Of a stretch of 64,000 bases of DNA, positions 10,474 through 22,986 are shown in pieces. Under the pieces are notes generated by a model, which was not told the DNA's origin, did no database searches, and was given only the letters and a program-made list of their open reading frames with translations. The position numbers were made by a program, and so were the translations under genes. How positions within the stretch are numbered: position 1 is the stretch's first letter; each line of letters opens with the position of its first letter. This stretch comes from Hysterangium stoloniferum (taxonomy: Eukaryota > Basidiomycota > Agaricomycetes > Hysterangiales > Hysterangiaceae): positions 558,001 through 622,000 of the forward strand of contig WHVD01000031.1 in the NCBI GenBank assembly GCA_015178975.1, given 5' to 3'.

Positions 10474-13040
10474 ATGAAGGACATCAGGAACTCCTCCCCA
10501 AGCTTCTTGAGAGGAACCTCCCAGGTTCAGGATGGCTTGAGCCCAATTAGCATGTTTGATTCCGAATGACAAGATGATGCTTTGTAGGTCAGTGCTGTGG
10601 TGACCCTACAAAGATTCTTGTAAATGGTGTAAAGCCTTTTGTCTAGTTTGAATGATAGGTTGAATGTGGTCAACAGGGTTAGTCGCGATTCAAGTGATAA
10701 GAGAGGGGTGTGAGGGTTGCACTGCTGGATGAGAAGAGGAGGTCAAGGCAGTTGAGTCCCTGAAGATGGCTCCCATAACTCCATGATCCTGTCAGTAGAG
10801 TGGTGCTCCAACACACTTGGCTCTGTTGAGGTCCTCTCGAGCAGGTCCACAAAGTCACCAGCATGGAGTATGTATATCTGCATCTCTCAGGAGGGTGTGA
10901 GTTTGGTCCACTAGAAGCCCCCGGAAATTTGAAAGTTCAATCTTTCCAATATCCTCCACCAATTTTTCCTTTTCCATGGTGTCATCAATGTGTAAATACA
11001 AGTCTGCATACAAGTCTGCCATAGGAGCTGCTGGCATGAGCGGCCCACTGTAGCCTTGTATGCCTCCCTTGAATAACAGGTGTTGCAGTACATCCCCTAA
11101 TTGCATTAATATGCCCCCCACTGTGAATTGGATGGATGGGTAATTGATAGACACATGCATCCAACCAGTCAGAATCATGTTCACCACTTCAGGGATTGGA
11201 GTGGTGATGGAGGAGGCAAGTCAAGAATGCTGGTGTGAATTAGAATGATAGGTAGGGGATCTACTGTAATAGGTTTGACATCTGGGGTTATAGCCCTCAG
11301 TTTTCCCCTCACCTTCTCACTCATTTGGGTAAGGTCTTTATCAGATCCTTGCCAGGAGTGTCAACCTCCATCAGTTTCTTGCAGTGTTGGGGGGTTGGGC
11401 TGCTGGGGGGCGTGCAGAGGGGGGGGGGGGGGCAGGTTTTGGAAGGGAGATCAAGTTACTGATAGGTGAATGCAGAATCTCAAAGTCATTAGGAGTTTCC
11501 AGCAAGGGCACAGGATTGGGTTGTGGAGAAGGAGGCAAGGAGTGAGTCATCTGTGTCAGTGGAATTGTAGTGGGGGAGGTTTGTGTATGGAGGGGGTTGG
11601 AATTGAAGGGGTGGGGTATTGGGATAGTGGGCACTGGAACAGTCCATGGCTTATCTAGACAATATGAGGGGGTAGCAGGGGGTTTGTGTTGAGTGAGGGG
11701 AGTGTGATTTGGAGTGAATGACATTAAAACAATGGGTGTCATTGGTGTTATATATAGGCAATGGTGGTAGGGGATTCAAGTGAAGTGAGAGGAATGAGAT
11801 TGAGATGGGTTGACATGGATACAACTGGTACTGCTGTTGTTGAAGGTGCATCTGGGCAATATCCCCTCCAGACTCAGATGGAAGGTTCCAGTTTCCTCCT
11901 TTGATTGGGATTGCTAGTTACAAAGTGGATCATTTCAGGTAATCCAAATCCTTCATGACAACCCTTTCCCAAGTATTTGACCTTATACAGTGATTTATCT
12001 GATTGACATGCATCCAAATCAGATGATGAGTCTGCAGGTTGCATACTGTAGGTCAATTCTACTGGGCTCTTTCATTTGAGGAGTCTTGGAGGTAATTCAA
12101 TTCCATCTCCTCATTCTAATTCAACACTCTGTAGTTTGATTCTCCTGCCAAATTCCCAATTGTAGAAAATTGTGCTGTCTTTTTGTTTTCATCTCTTGTT
12201 CTTTACCACTCATATGCAAGTACGTTGCTGGTGTTGGTCTCAGTGAAATCCACCCATTTTTGTTCTGGGGGGGGGGAATTATTGCTGGAGCTTGATAACC
12301 TGCTTGTCTCTTCAATTCTCGTCTAGCATGTTTAGAGGGGACTCCTATCTTAGCACCTCTCCTCCTCTCCTCCTCTTGATATTCTGCTTTCCTTTTCCTC
12401 TGATTCTCTTTTCTCTCTGCTTCAGCTCTTTCATGGAAATACCTGACCCACTGTTGATGCTTGATCTCATCCTCAATAGAATGGAATATATATGTTGGCT
12501 TTGGGGGGACTTTGGGCCATTCCCCTTGGGCAGTGCTCCAACTATCATTTAATGGGGGTTGCACTCTTGATGTAGTTGCATCCCAAGTAGCACTTAAAGG
12601 GGGGTTCACTCTTGATGTAGATGCCTCCCCATTACTTCTATCATGCTCGACATTTTCTGTACAAGATGAGGGATGGGGGCTTGTGCTGGTAGTGGGAACA
12701 TGGGTGGTTGTCTGGGTCTGAGGGTACTTCTTGAAGTTAGGGAGTTTGGGCTTGACTGGTTGACTCTGCACCATACTGCAGTTGTTGAATGTTAATGGTG
12801 AATATAAGCAGATGAGTGAAGGAGGTAAAGAGAATCATGAAAACTTTTGTCAATTTTACATTTCTTTTATATTAATTTAAACCCTGCTAATTTCCCAATA
12901 TGAAGAGGTCCAGGGAAGGGGGGGGAGGGGGGGGAAGGAAACAGGGAGGTTGAGAAAGGAAGAATGAATAATGTTTTTCTTATTTTCATTTGATATATAG
13001 GAGAAAGAACCAGTCCTATTGATTGTGGGGGGGAGCATAT
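10474..13040 (-). pseudogene. ORF3 region of Gypsy element C (fossil)
   Basis: On the same strand as the pol of element C, and downstream of its chromodomain, lie remains of an additional protein. Seen are a basic, charged helical stretch (around 12.35-12.5 kb), a block like KYLGKGCHEGF (about 11.95 kb), a Pro/Thr/Ser-rich middle, and a block with NYPSIQFTVG (about 11.1 kb). The same blocks in the same order appear in element Y at 20.8-22.7 kb. No signal peptide or membrane helix is evident, so an envelope role is not supported. The function is unknown. A roughly 260-bp non-coding spacer separates it from pol. The copy is broken and poor in CpG, which suggests it is old. Confidence 0.6.
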
Positions 13041-15165
13041 AGTTAGTTAAATTCTGTAGATAGCCTTGTATGCCCTGAGGAGTGTGGGGGCATTTTCAAG
13101 GTCCTTGCTATTTAGCCAAGTATCTTCTTCAGGTCCATATCCTTTCCATCAAACTTGGAAGAGTAATCAATTTCGGTGTTTCTTGTGACCTACTATTGTT
13201 TCAACCTCATACTCTTCATCCTGAGTGTTTAATTCTCTTGGGTTCTTGAGTTGAGTCCTTCATCCAAATTCTTCAGGAGAGAAGTGGTACTTCTTAAGAT
13301 GCTCTCTGTTGATAACTGGGTGCATATGGTATTCAGAAGGATTCTAAGTTGGAAAGCCTGAGTCTAGGACTTCAAATGGTCCTATGCACCTTTGGATGAG
13401 TTTCCATCCAACCCCCTTGACTTCAATGAGTTCAAGGGAGTAGGGATTTATCAACATAGTCCCCTTCCTTTATTTCTTCTGCTGGTCTCCATTTCTTGTT
13501 ATACATAGCTGCAAGCTTGGGTTTCATGGGCCCATGCGATCAAATCCCTAGCCATTTGTTGGTGGTTCTTCAATTCAGTAACCCATTGATCAGCCATAGG
13601 GCTATTGGATAATTCTCTAGGGACTACAGGGTCATCCCCTCCTAGGCAGCAAGACATTCCCCTAGGTATGTATCCTATTAGGAGAAAGGCTGGCACATAG
13701 TTCGTCAAAGTGTGCACTGTTGAATTATATGCATGAACCACTATTTGAATCCATTTGGACCATTCTTCTTTTGAAGAGGTGCGGGAAGCTCTCAGTATTT
13801 GTTCAATGATGGCATCAGTATTTTTGGTTTGACCATCAGTCTGTGAGTGATGTGAAGACAATACTGGGAGTGTGGTGCTGTACACCTTACAGACTTCTTT
13901 CCAAAATTTGCAGATCCACCCTTTGTCTCATTCACAGATTATTCTCAAAGGTAGTTCAAAAGGAGTGGCTATCTTGTTGGCAAATATTTGCACAAATCCT
14001 TCCACTGATAAACTCAAGGAAGTGGATTCACAAATAATGAAGCACATTAGTTTATCAACTGTGATGAAAATTGCAGAATGAGATTCTTCCCTGAGGGGGG
14101 CAGCCCAGTTATTAGATCCATTTAGACAACTTCAAAGGGTCTGAGAGGCATGTCTGCAGGTTGAAGTGCTCCTTGTCATGCCATGTGATCAACTTTAGTT
14201 TTCTGGCATGTCACAACTGTGAGTGTACACTATGCAATCATGTAGCATCCTAGGCCAAAAGAGATGATCTTTCATCAATCTGAAGAATTGCTTTTCTCCC
14301 ACATGAGCTCCTTCAAAAGTGTTATCGTGTATTAACCTTAGGATGGTAGTAGTCATATTGTTGGGTATGCAGATTCGACTTTGCCAGTCTGAATCTCTGA
14401 AATACAGTAGTTTACTTCTGCCCATGAAATAATGGGATGGGGTAGCGACTAGATTTGGAGAGGTAGATTCCATAGTGTAGTGAACTCTGAATGAAGGGTC
14501 CTTCAGATACCCCTCATGAAATCCTTTCCCATAGTCCTCATTAATTTCTAGGAGTAGCTGGGAATTCAAAGTCACAAAGTCCTGTTCTTCCATTTTATGA
14601 TCTGGGAGAAAAGATTATAGGCATTCCACTCAGTTTGGTGAACATCCTTTCTTGTTCCAAGGGGTTCCACTAACTCATTTTGGGTGACAAAGATGGCTCT
14701 TTTGGCTGGTTTTTTATCCCAAGGTTTCTCATTAGTATTCTTGTCAAGAGATCTCCATGATTTTGGAGGTAAGTTGTCCCTGATAGGGCTCACAAAGTCA
14801 GGTATTTGGGGGAGCCTGGATAGAGGATCTACATTACTGTGAACTCATCCTGCATGATGTAAGATTTTTAATCCAGGGTATGCAGCATATACTGCCCCCA
14901 TGTGGCTAGTCTACAATTGGTATTCTCATATGACCTGGCCCATTGCAAGGCTGCATGATCCATAATGAGGAGTATATGTTCACCTTCTATAAATGGTTGG
15001 AAGTGAACTAATCCTTCCTTGGCTGCTAACACTTCATGTTCCATGGCTGAGTAATTACATTCAGCTTTCTTGAGTGTGTGACTCCAGTATGTGATGACAT
15101 GTTCAACAGTAACATTAGTGTCATCAAAGTCTGGGGCCCAAGAGTCGGTCCAAGTGACTTCCAGT
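13041..15165 (-). mobile_element. Gypsy element C, RNase H to chromodomain (fossil)
   Basis: Read on the minus strand, this holds the end of RNase H (about 14.9-15.1 kb), the integrase zinc region and core (14.6-13.5 kb), the integrase tail, and a chromodomain ending near 13.05 kb (WKGYGPEEDTWL). Chromodomains at the end of integrase define chromoviruses. Reverse transcriptase and everything upstream are missing. Several breaks and strong CpG loss point to a copy older than Y. Confidence 0.8.
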
Positions 15166-15764
15166 TCTTTGGTTTTGTAGCAACTTTCGATGCAGATTAC
15201 TCAAACACGAAGCTACAAATAATCACCATATCCATCAGAGATTGTACTGAAAGGAGCCTGTAATTATGTAGTAAAAAATATACTATAACAAAAGTACATT
15301 TATCATATCCCTTCTGGTGTAGTATTGCTGTGAGTACATCTCCTGGGCAGTATTTCAGCAGCTGTTAGTTTTGGTGACAACATCTGTTTACTTTTTTGAG
15401 CTTTGATGTTCTGTCCACCAGGGCCATGGTTTTAGGAAGAACAAAAGAGAAAGAAGTATACAACTTGCTTGTTGGTTATTTTGAAGTTTGTGTAACTGAG
15501 CAAAGTTGGGTATAGTTCATTTGGCTTGGACCATGATGAAAGGGATGTGACATGGTCCAGACTGTCAGAGTTTCAATTTCTGGCAGATTGCTGTTGGAGC
15601 TTCAATATTTTATATAAGAGCAACTTGACCCTGATGATCCTGATTTGTGGCCACAAATTCAGGAAGAGCCTTTTGGTGATGATCATGATGCTTTTCATGC
15701 ATATGATAACTTGTCTAACTGGGAAGATGAGCATATGATGGAGATTGATAGTGATCATAGTATG
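15166..15764 (+). pseudogene. Plavaka-like DNA transposon, left part
   Basis: The last 150 bases read as an acidic open stretch (DPDDPDLWPQIQEEPF and onward) like the N-terminal part of fungal Plavaka transposases. The frame continues, across a large insertion, at 23966-24007 and then at 24823, giving the conserved GxxxGQG region. The five bases GTATG at 15760-15764 recur at 23966-23970, on the other side of the inserted block. I see no clear coding signal before about 15.5 kb in this stretch. Confidence 0.55.
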
Positions 15765-16108
15765 TGTTATGACCAGAATTCCTGCTGGACTCTGGGCACT
15801 AACTTATATATGCACCCATGCCCTATACACACCGATTGTCAGTTTACTGGAATACCTGCCGGACTCCGTACATCAGACTTGTCCACATTCGACTTTGTTA
15901 CATCATGTATCAGTCACCGGAATACCCACTGGACTCCATCCCTGTCTATGTCCGACCTCATCCCACGCATCAGTCACTGGACCCCACTCGGAAAACCCAT
16001 CATCCCTCTGACAGAGCCCCATTCCCATTTTAGTCAAATGACCTGTCACAATTCGGACTCTGCTCCCACTCCATTTCCCGTTATGGTTTATGATTTGTCA
16101 CAATTCAG
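15765..16108 (-). repeat. Truncated LTR, TGTTA...TAACA family
   Basis: It starts TGTTATGACC and matches the first 340 bp of the solo LTR at 24008-24817 read in the same direction. It is preceded by GTATG, the same five bases that follow the LTR end at 23965. It ends abruptly near 16108. Confidence 0.75.
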
Positions 16109-16784
16109 AGGGTGACACATTATCATGGGATTCTTGGGTGTTTCTGACTCATTATGATGTTTCATCAGCCATCACTTCTATTACTGCATCTCTCCTATTG
16201 TCTGACTCAGTTCCCCCTATTGTTCTATTGTGTTTCCCCATTTGGCAGTATCACATGTCTGATCTCATCTTTGTTTGTCATTCTCTTATTGTCTGACACA
16301 GCCTTCCCCTTTTATTGTTCACAGCTTTACTAACATTCTTATTGTGATGACTCAGAGATGACTCACACCCTATTGCATTGTTATTGTCTCATCGTTTGTA
16401 GATGTTTGTTTTACTCTGTGCTTCCTCATGTATATAAGGGCCTCTCTTTTGCCCACTAATGGACAAGCAATTTTGTTGTATCTCATTTCGAAGCTCATTC
16501 TTAAGGACAATCTCTTAAGTCTTACTCTCAGTCTCACTCCTACGGCCAGTAAGGGATACTGTAGTGTCTCTTATTGTTGAAGTTCTACACTCCTTGACAT
16601 TGGGCTTACATCAGCCTTTTGTATTCATCTTCGTTTACGTCATCCAAGATCCGATCTCTAGCCTCTCGCTCTGAGTGTGTTTGGTTATAGACTGGTTTCA
16701 AGAATGACTGTGTCAGTGACCATCATAAAGACTTGACCGTTGCATGCAGGTTATTAGGTATATTCCTAGTAACAAACTTACACC
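16109..16784 (-). repeat. LTR-like unidentified repeat
   Basis: No gene is visible in these 676 bases. A TATATAAGGG motif near 16.43 kb and the TG...CA appearance of the edges resemble an LTR, but I see no second copy and no target repeat. Strand and family are uncertain. Confidence 0.3.
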
Positions 16785-19700
16785 GGTCCATATCCTTTCC
16801 ATCGAACTTGGAAAAGGAGTCAATTTCAATGCTTTTTGTGTCCTATTATAGCTTCTACCTCATACTCCTCATCGTTACAGTCTAGTTCCCGAGGATTCTC
16901 GAGTAGTTCCCTTGATCCGAATTCCTTGGGTGAGAGATGGTACTTTTTAAGATGGTCTCAGTTGATCACTGGGTGTAGTTGATATTCTGAGGGAATGCAG
17001 AGTCAAAAGACTTGAGGATTGATCTTCTCCAAGACCTCAAATGGCCCTATCTGTCTTTGTATAAGTTTCCTCCCAGGTCCTTTGGCTTCGACAAGCTTGA
17101 GGGAATGAGGATTGATTAGAACATAATCTCCTTCTGAGATATCTTCCACTGATCTCCTTTTATTATTGTAGCTGCGAGCTTGCATTTCTTGTGCTCATGC
17201 AATCGAATCCCAAGCCACTTGTTGATGGTTTTCCAATTCTAAGATCCATTGGTGCATAGCTTGTTGAACTCTGAACTGTCGAATTGTAGGTATGAGCCAC
17301 CACCTGAGTCCATTTAGACCATTCCTCTTTCGAAGAAGCACAGTATGTTCTGAGCATTTGCTCAACAATAGCATTGGCATTCTCCATTTGACTGTCAATT
17401 TGAGGATGATGAGATGAGGATACTGCGAGGGCGCTTCCATATACCTTGCAGACCTCTCTCCAGAACCTACAGGTCCACCTCTTGTCTCGATCACAGATTA
17501 TCCTTGAGGGTAGGCTGAAAGGAGCAGCTACTTTATTCATGAAGATTCATGTGAATCCTTCTGCAGATAGATCTGAAGTCATGGGCTCACAAATTAAAAA
17601 ACACATGAGTTTATCCACAGCAACAAAGATGGCTGAGTAAGCACCCTCTTCAGAAGGAGGCAATCTGGTAATCAGGTCCATTGAGACAACCTCAAATGGC
17701 CTTAAGGGTACATCTGTGGGGCGAAGAGCTCCTTGTCGAGCAGTATGATCAACCTTAGCTTTCTGGCATATGTCACAGCTGTGAGCGTATGCCATGCAGT
17801 CCTGAAACATCCTCGGCCAGAAAAACCAGTCCTTCATCAGCTGAAAAAGTCTGTGACTGCCTGCATGAGCTCCTTCGAAGGGGTTGTCATGTATCAATTT
17901 GAGTATGGTTGACATCATGCTGCAGGGTACGCAGTTTCGATTTTTCCAGTCTGAATCTTGAAAGAACAATAGCTTATTCTTGCCAATGAAATAGTGCAAA
18001 GGGGTAGCTACCATATTTGGGGAAATGGGATCGGTGGCATAATGGTTTCTGAAAGCGGGATCTTTCTGATATCCGTCGCAAAGTTCCTTAGCATAGTTCT
18101 CATCAATTTCTATAAGCAATTGGGGGTTCAAGAGAGTAAAGTTTGCCTCATCAATTTCGTCATTTCTGGGGAGGTTGTGCAAATCCCATTTCATTTGGGG
18201 AACCTCTTCCATTGTTCCAATTGGTTCAACTAACTCGTGATGAGTGAGAAAGATGGCCTTTTCCACTGGTTTGTACTCCCATAATGTCTTGTTGTCATTC
18301 CAGTTGTAAGAATCCGCTACAATTGGTAAGAGGTCGTCTCTCACAGGACAAGCACAGTCAGGTACTCGAGGAAGTCTAGACAGTGGGTCAACATTGCTGT
18401 GTATCCATCCCACTTGATGTAAGATTTCCAGACCGGGGCATGCAGCATATACCGCCCCCCATGTGGCCAGTCGACGATTGGTATTCTCATAAGATCTGGC
18501 CCATTGTAATGCCATATGGTCAGTGATCAGAAGGATATGTTCTCCCTCGATAAAGGGCTGGAAATGGACTAGTCCCTCTTTAGCAGCTAACGCTTCTCAC
18601 TCCATGGCTGAGTAATTACATTCTGCTTTCTTGAGCATGCCAACCGTGACACTGGTGTCGTCAAAATATGAGGCCTAGGAATCTGTCCAAGTGAATTCCG
18701 GCTCCTTGGTTTTATAATGAGTAATGAAAATGGGCACATGTGGTGATTTCTTGAGATTGATCGAAGGCTGATCTTGCTTGGGCATAGATTTTAGTATCTT
18801 TTAGGTCTTTGAGCATCATTTTCTGTATTTGTTGAAGACAACATCCCAGCGTGAAGTCCAAAGTGTCTGTGTATAACCAATAAGGCATGCCACTTGTGGG
18901 GTGTCTGAGTACTGGAGCAGAGCTCGAAGCAACCTTGATGTCTTCAAAAGCTTGGGCGTGTTTGGAATCCCAAGTCCAATGGACTCCTTTCTTTAAGAGG
19001 TTGAAGAGCAGGGCAACCATCCAGGAATAAAATGGTATGTAAGTGGAGAAGTACAGAACCATCCTGAGGAAATGTTGAAGATCAGCTATCTTGGAGGGCA
19101 TAGCTAGTTTTAGTATGGCAGCGACCTTTTCTTGATGGGTCGAAAAACTAAGTCTAGACACCTTATGTCCTAGTAATAGAATCGAGTCATACCCAACATA
19201 GCACTTTTTGGGCGAGAGAGTGATGCCCACTGCAATTATGGCTTGTAGAACCTGGTCTAAATGCTCTAAATGATCATCCCATGTCTTAGAAAAGATCATG
19301 ATGTCGTCAATATAAACTAGTCATAATATCCACAAGTAAGGTGCAAGTACAGTTTGCATAACTCTCTGGAATATAGAAGGTCCATTACAAAGTCCAAAGG
19401 GCATTCTCTTGAATTGCCACAGTCCTCAATGGGATCTGAAGGCGGTCTTTGGTTTGTCTTCTTCTAACATTTCAAGTTGGGTAAAGCCGGCTAGTGCGTT
19501 AAAGGAAGATAAGATGTTAGATCCTGAGAGCGCTTGCATGATTTCAGGCTGGTGTGGCAATGGGAGTTCGTCGGGAACTTAGGCTGTTCAACTTCCTATA
19601 GTTGATCACCACTCACAGTTTCCCATTGTGATAGATGACAAAGGCTGGCGCCCCCCAAGGACTTTTTGATGGTTCAATTACTCCCTGTTGAAACCAAGTA

Positions 19701-20093
19701 TCCATTTGTTCATCGATGACCTTGCTATTAGCTGGGGAAGTTGGAAACATTGACATCGAAATAGGTTGTGTGCCTTCTTTCAATGGGACATCGACTTTGA
19801 CGTCGGGATGTCAGGTCCTAAGTTAACCAACTTATGTAGGTCCTCCACATGAAATGTTTCCGTGGTGGCAACTTCTGACATTTTGGGGCCTGCTGGGTTG
19901 AAATTGTCTGCGAGTTCCCGTTCTGGGGGCTTTCCGGAAAGTTGAGGATTAAGGACATGCACCTCTTCTATTCTTGATAAGCTCTTTACGAGGTGAGTGA
20001 TCTTAGTTGCCATTGACTGCATCAATGCCTTCTCAGTTGAAGATCTAGGCGTCTGAGCCCATCTGTTCACGTCATGAATTAATCCAATGGTTT
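16785..20093 (-). mobile_element. Ty3/Gypsy chromovirus X, right pol part (fossil)
   Basis: Read on the minus strand from 20093, this covers the protease-RT linker, reverse transcriptase (about 19.7-19.0 kb), RNase H (18.9-18.4 kb), integrase (18.2-17.1 kb, with CDICQKAKVDHT) and the start of the chromodomain. It begins exactly where the fragment at 1-449 stops, with the shared AAACC at 20089-20093. It therefore represents the other half of the element that Y entered. It is broken, with about ten breaks. Confidence 0.82.
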
Positions 20094-20736
20094 TGTGAAG
20101 AGTCGATAGATTCTGACCGCTCAATATACGAGGGATAGTGTTTATTCAACTACTATTAGAAAGTATTGACTGTTCAGTACAATACTATAGATTACTAGAC
20201 TGATAGTACTAGTATAGGGATGCACTACACGTCACAAGAGCAACGGTACAATTGCTCGTGACGGCTAGAACAAGAGAGTAAAAGAGTTGACCTTTATGGT
20301 ACAACTAGTGACTAGAAATAAGATAGATAATCAGTGTAAGACTGAATTTCTAAGGAAGAGAGAGAGAGCGCAGCGCGAGTCGACTACAATGTCGACGAGC
20401 GCATAGTCTTAAGAGTGGAACTCGACCTTCACGGTTCGAGTTCAAATTCGATGAATGTGTTAGCAGACTCTACCTCTACGGTAGCTGAGTTATTACCTTG
20501 GACACCTCTCGCTATTCAACGTTGAGTCGTTACAAGATGGTGTCTGCTGGGTAAAAAGGTGTCTGTCATTTGGCACCGAGAGCACCCATAGATATACACA
20601 AGACTTCGAACTAAGAAATATGGGTATGCTCGAAAGATATGGAGAGGAAAGGAAAAGGAACAAAAACTAGATAATAAAGTACAATAATATGTATATTATT
20701 TCACAGTCTAATCATGGTATATGCATACCCTTCACA
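20094..20736 (-). repeat. Right LTR of Gypsy element Y
   Basis: This is the inverted partner of the LTR at 450-1089, 643 bp long, and differs by roughly 5 percent by eye. On the minus strand it is preceded by a short G-rich purine tract (about 20737-20750), as expected just before a 3' LTR. It is followed by AAACC and X pol sequence. Confidence 0.87.
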
Positions 20737-22690
20737 GTGCCCCCAGTTCGAAGGGATGTGCTATACGAGGTGTTGAAGAGCATCTGGGACGCCACCCCAA
20801 GCCTCCAGTGAGGATCCCCCAAGGTCCAAAATAATGTTTCCCCATCATTCCCTCTTTACTCTGAAGGACTCGGCTATTCTCGCCCGAGCCAAACCACTAG
20901 AATCCCTGTGCAAGGAGTCAGCCCAGCATCTGTAGGCCTTCTCTCTACAACAAATAACTGCACGGACACTAACCGGCAGAGTGGAAATCCGCGTGAGAAG
21001 AGGAGCAGTGGGGAGGGGAAAGGAAGACGTGGGTAGCGGGGCAGTAACTTGTGGCTGCATAGTGGTCTCTGTGGGAGGCACCAGGATGAGGGCCTCGAGT
21101 AAATCTACTAGGCCAGTAATAGAGAGGACACTCGCTGAGTCTGGGGGTGGACAGTGGGGTTCCACTATGATATGCCGGAACATAGAGAGTTTAACCTCCC
21201 AAGCTGCTTGCGCAAAGCTCTCCCCCTCTGCGGGATCCTGGAAGGAGAGATAGAAGTCCTCCATTATTTCAGACAATGGAGCAAGACCATGACAACCCTT
21301 AAGGCTCCCTTGAAGGACCGGTTGCTGAAGTACCGGCACTAGCTGCGATAGTACCCTTCCAACAGGAAACTGTTCGGAAGGGTAGTTGACAGCTACTCGC
21401 ATCCAGAAAGTGGAGGAGATGAGCTCGGTGGGGGGAAGCGAGCTGTCAGGGATGGGAATAGGGGATCACTCTGGGAGAGGAGTGGTGGTCTTTGGTATCT
21501 CCTTTGCCTTTCCACTCATCGTGGAAACTATGACGTCCGGTGTAGGAGGGTCCAAATTGACGTCCATTCGCTCTTGTGAAAGGTCATGGATAGGACTACC
21601 TAAAGACATGCAATATGAATATGGAGAGTCGGGAGGGATAGCCGGTGACGGCGGAAGTGGGGTAGGGACCGGTACAACCTTGGGGGAAGGAGATAGTCGA
21701 GGCTCTAGAATTGAGACTGAGGGAGTATATGCAGGGTGGAGGATGGGAGGGGGCCTTAACGTTGGCGAAAGGCGTGGGACTGGGATCGGGGAAGGTTCAC
21801 GTTCCTGCGACGGTTGACTAGGGTGATGACCCCTCCATACCTTGGATGACGGTTTCCGCATTTGTCGTTGGTTGGGGTCACTGGTTACGAAGCGAAATTT
21901 TGAGGGGAGGAGGAATCCTTCGTGACAATCCTCTCCCAGATATCGGACACTATACGCATTGTCCCTACCCTCATCATCTTCCTCATCCTCGTCCAAGGAG
22001 AAATCGATTGGTCCCTTACAGTATTCCTTCTCTCGTGAGGGCAGTGCTTGACCATCCCCTCGATGGTACCCTCCTTTTCTTTCCAGCTCTTGGTTCCCGT
22101 CATTCTAATGCAAGGCGTCCCACCCTTGCTATCATCTGTCTCTGCGAAGTCAGCCCATTTCTCTCCCGGGGGGGGAAGGATCAGCGTGGAAGCTCTGTTT
22201 CCGAATCGTACTCTGTCCTCACACCGCTGTCACTTGGAGGGGACTCCTTCTCTTGCTCCCCTTGCCTCCTGTTGACTTCTATACTCAGCGTGTCTTTCTC
22301 TTTTGCGGGTGAGCCCCCTTGCATTATGTTCTTCCATAAACGTTTCCTGTCTCCACATAGTAGCAGCGACTTCCTCTGATGATGGTCTGAAGGAGTGCCC
22401 TAACGGCTTACTCCAATCGGTACTGCTATCTCCTCTCGGCTCAGCACCAAAGGAGAAAGTCGATGGGGGGTTGGTCCTAGGGCATCCCAATTGCTCTCGA
22501 CATTGTCTGTACGAGGCACGTGGGTAATGAATGCCCCGCTGGTTGTGGATGTACTGGCTATTGGGGCCTGCGGGACCTTTTTCAACTTAGGAAGGACTTG
22601 CTTGTTTTGTTGGAATGGGAGCATCGTAGTGCAGCAAGGAAGTGAGGTTGAAAGTAGAGGAAAGAGCTGTAGATAGGTGAAAGACATGGT
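20737..22690 (-). pseudogene. ORF3 region of Gypsy element Y (fossil)
   Basis: These are remains of a protein encoded after pol on the same strand. In order there is a Pro/Ser-rich start, a basic charged helix (RKRERHAEYRSQQEARG, about 22.28 kb), an acidic run followed by RYLGEDCHEGF (about 21.94 kb), a long Pro-rich middle, and a C-terminal block with NYPSEQFPVG (about 21.38 kb). The same blocks occur in element C near 11-12.8 kb. The proline-rich composition and lack of membrane helices argue against an envelope protein. The function is unknown. The region is broken in several places. Confidence 0.6.
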
Positions 22691-22986
22691 ATGGAAGATA
22701 AAGAAATTTTATGCGAATTTACATGTACTTTTCTTTAATATATATTGAATTGATACTCCGCTCGGTTGGACATTAGACGAGATTCATTAATTGTGGCTGG
22801 GTTTTTGGGTAAATGTGTCCACCGCCAATTGTCCCAACCGACCGGGAAGAGAGAAAAAATGAAAGAAAATAAAAGCCAATGAGATGGCTAACTGAACGAC
22901 TGAGATGTTTCTGAAAGGAAGTTATGGAATAATTGGAATAAATGATAGAATAGATGATTCCTCGAGCGCATATATTCCGTTAGATT
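22691..22986. other. Spacer between pol and ORF3 of Gypsy Y
   Basis: I see no coding signal in these roughly 300 bases. A spacer of similar size lies at the same place in element C (about 12.78-13.04 kb), so it is part of the element. It may hold a splice acceptor or leader for ORF3, which is an inference. Confidence 0.45.

Noticed and set aside
11410-11432. A long run of G near 11.42 kb as a regulatory or quadruplex element
   Set aside because: It lies in low-complexity fossil sequence, and runs of this type are prone to slippage and sequencing error. Nothing else supports a role.
11371-11742. A 123-residue proline-rich minus-strand protein of its own
   Set aside because: It is the low-complexity middle of the ORF3 region of element C, which shows the same order of blocks as ORF3 of Y.
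20737-22690. ORF3 as a retroviral-type envelope gene
   Set aside because: No signal peptide, transmembrane helix or cleavage-site pattern is visible. The product is proline-rich and charged.
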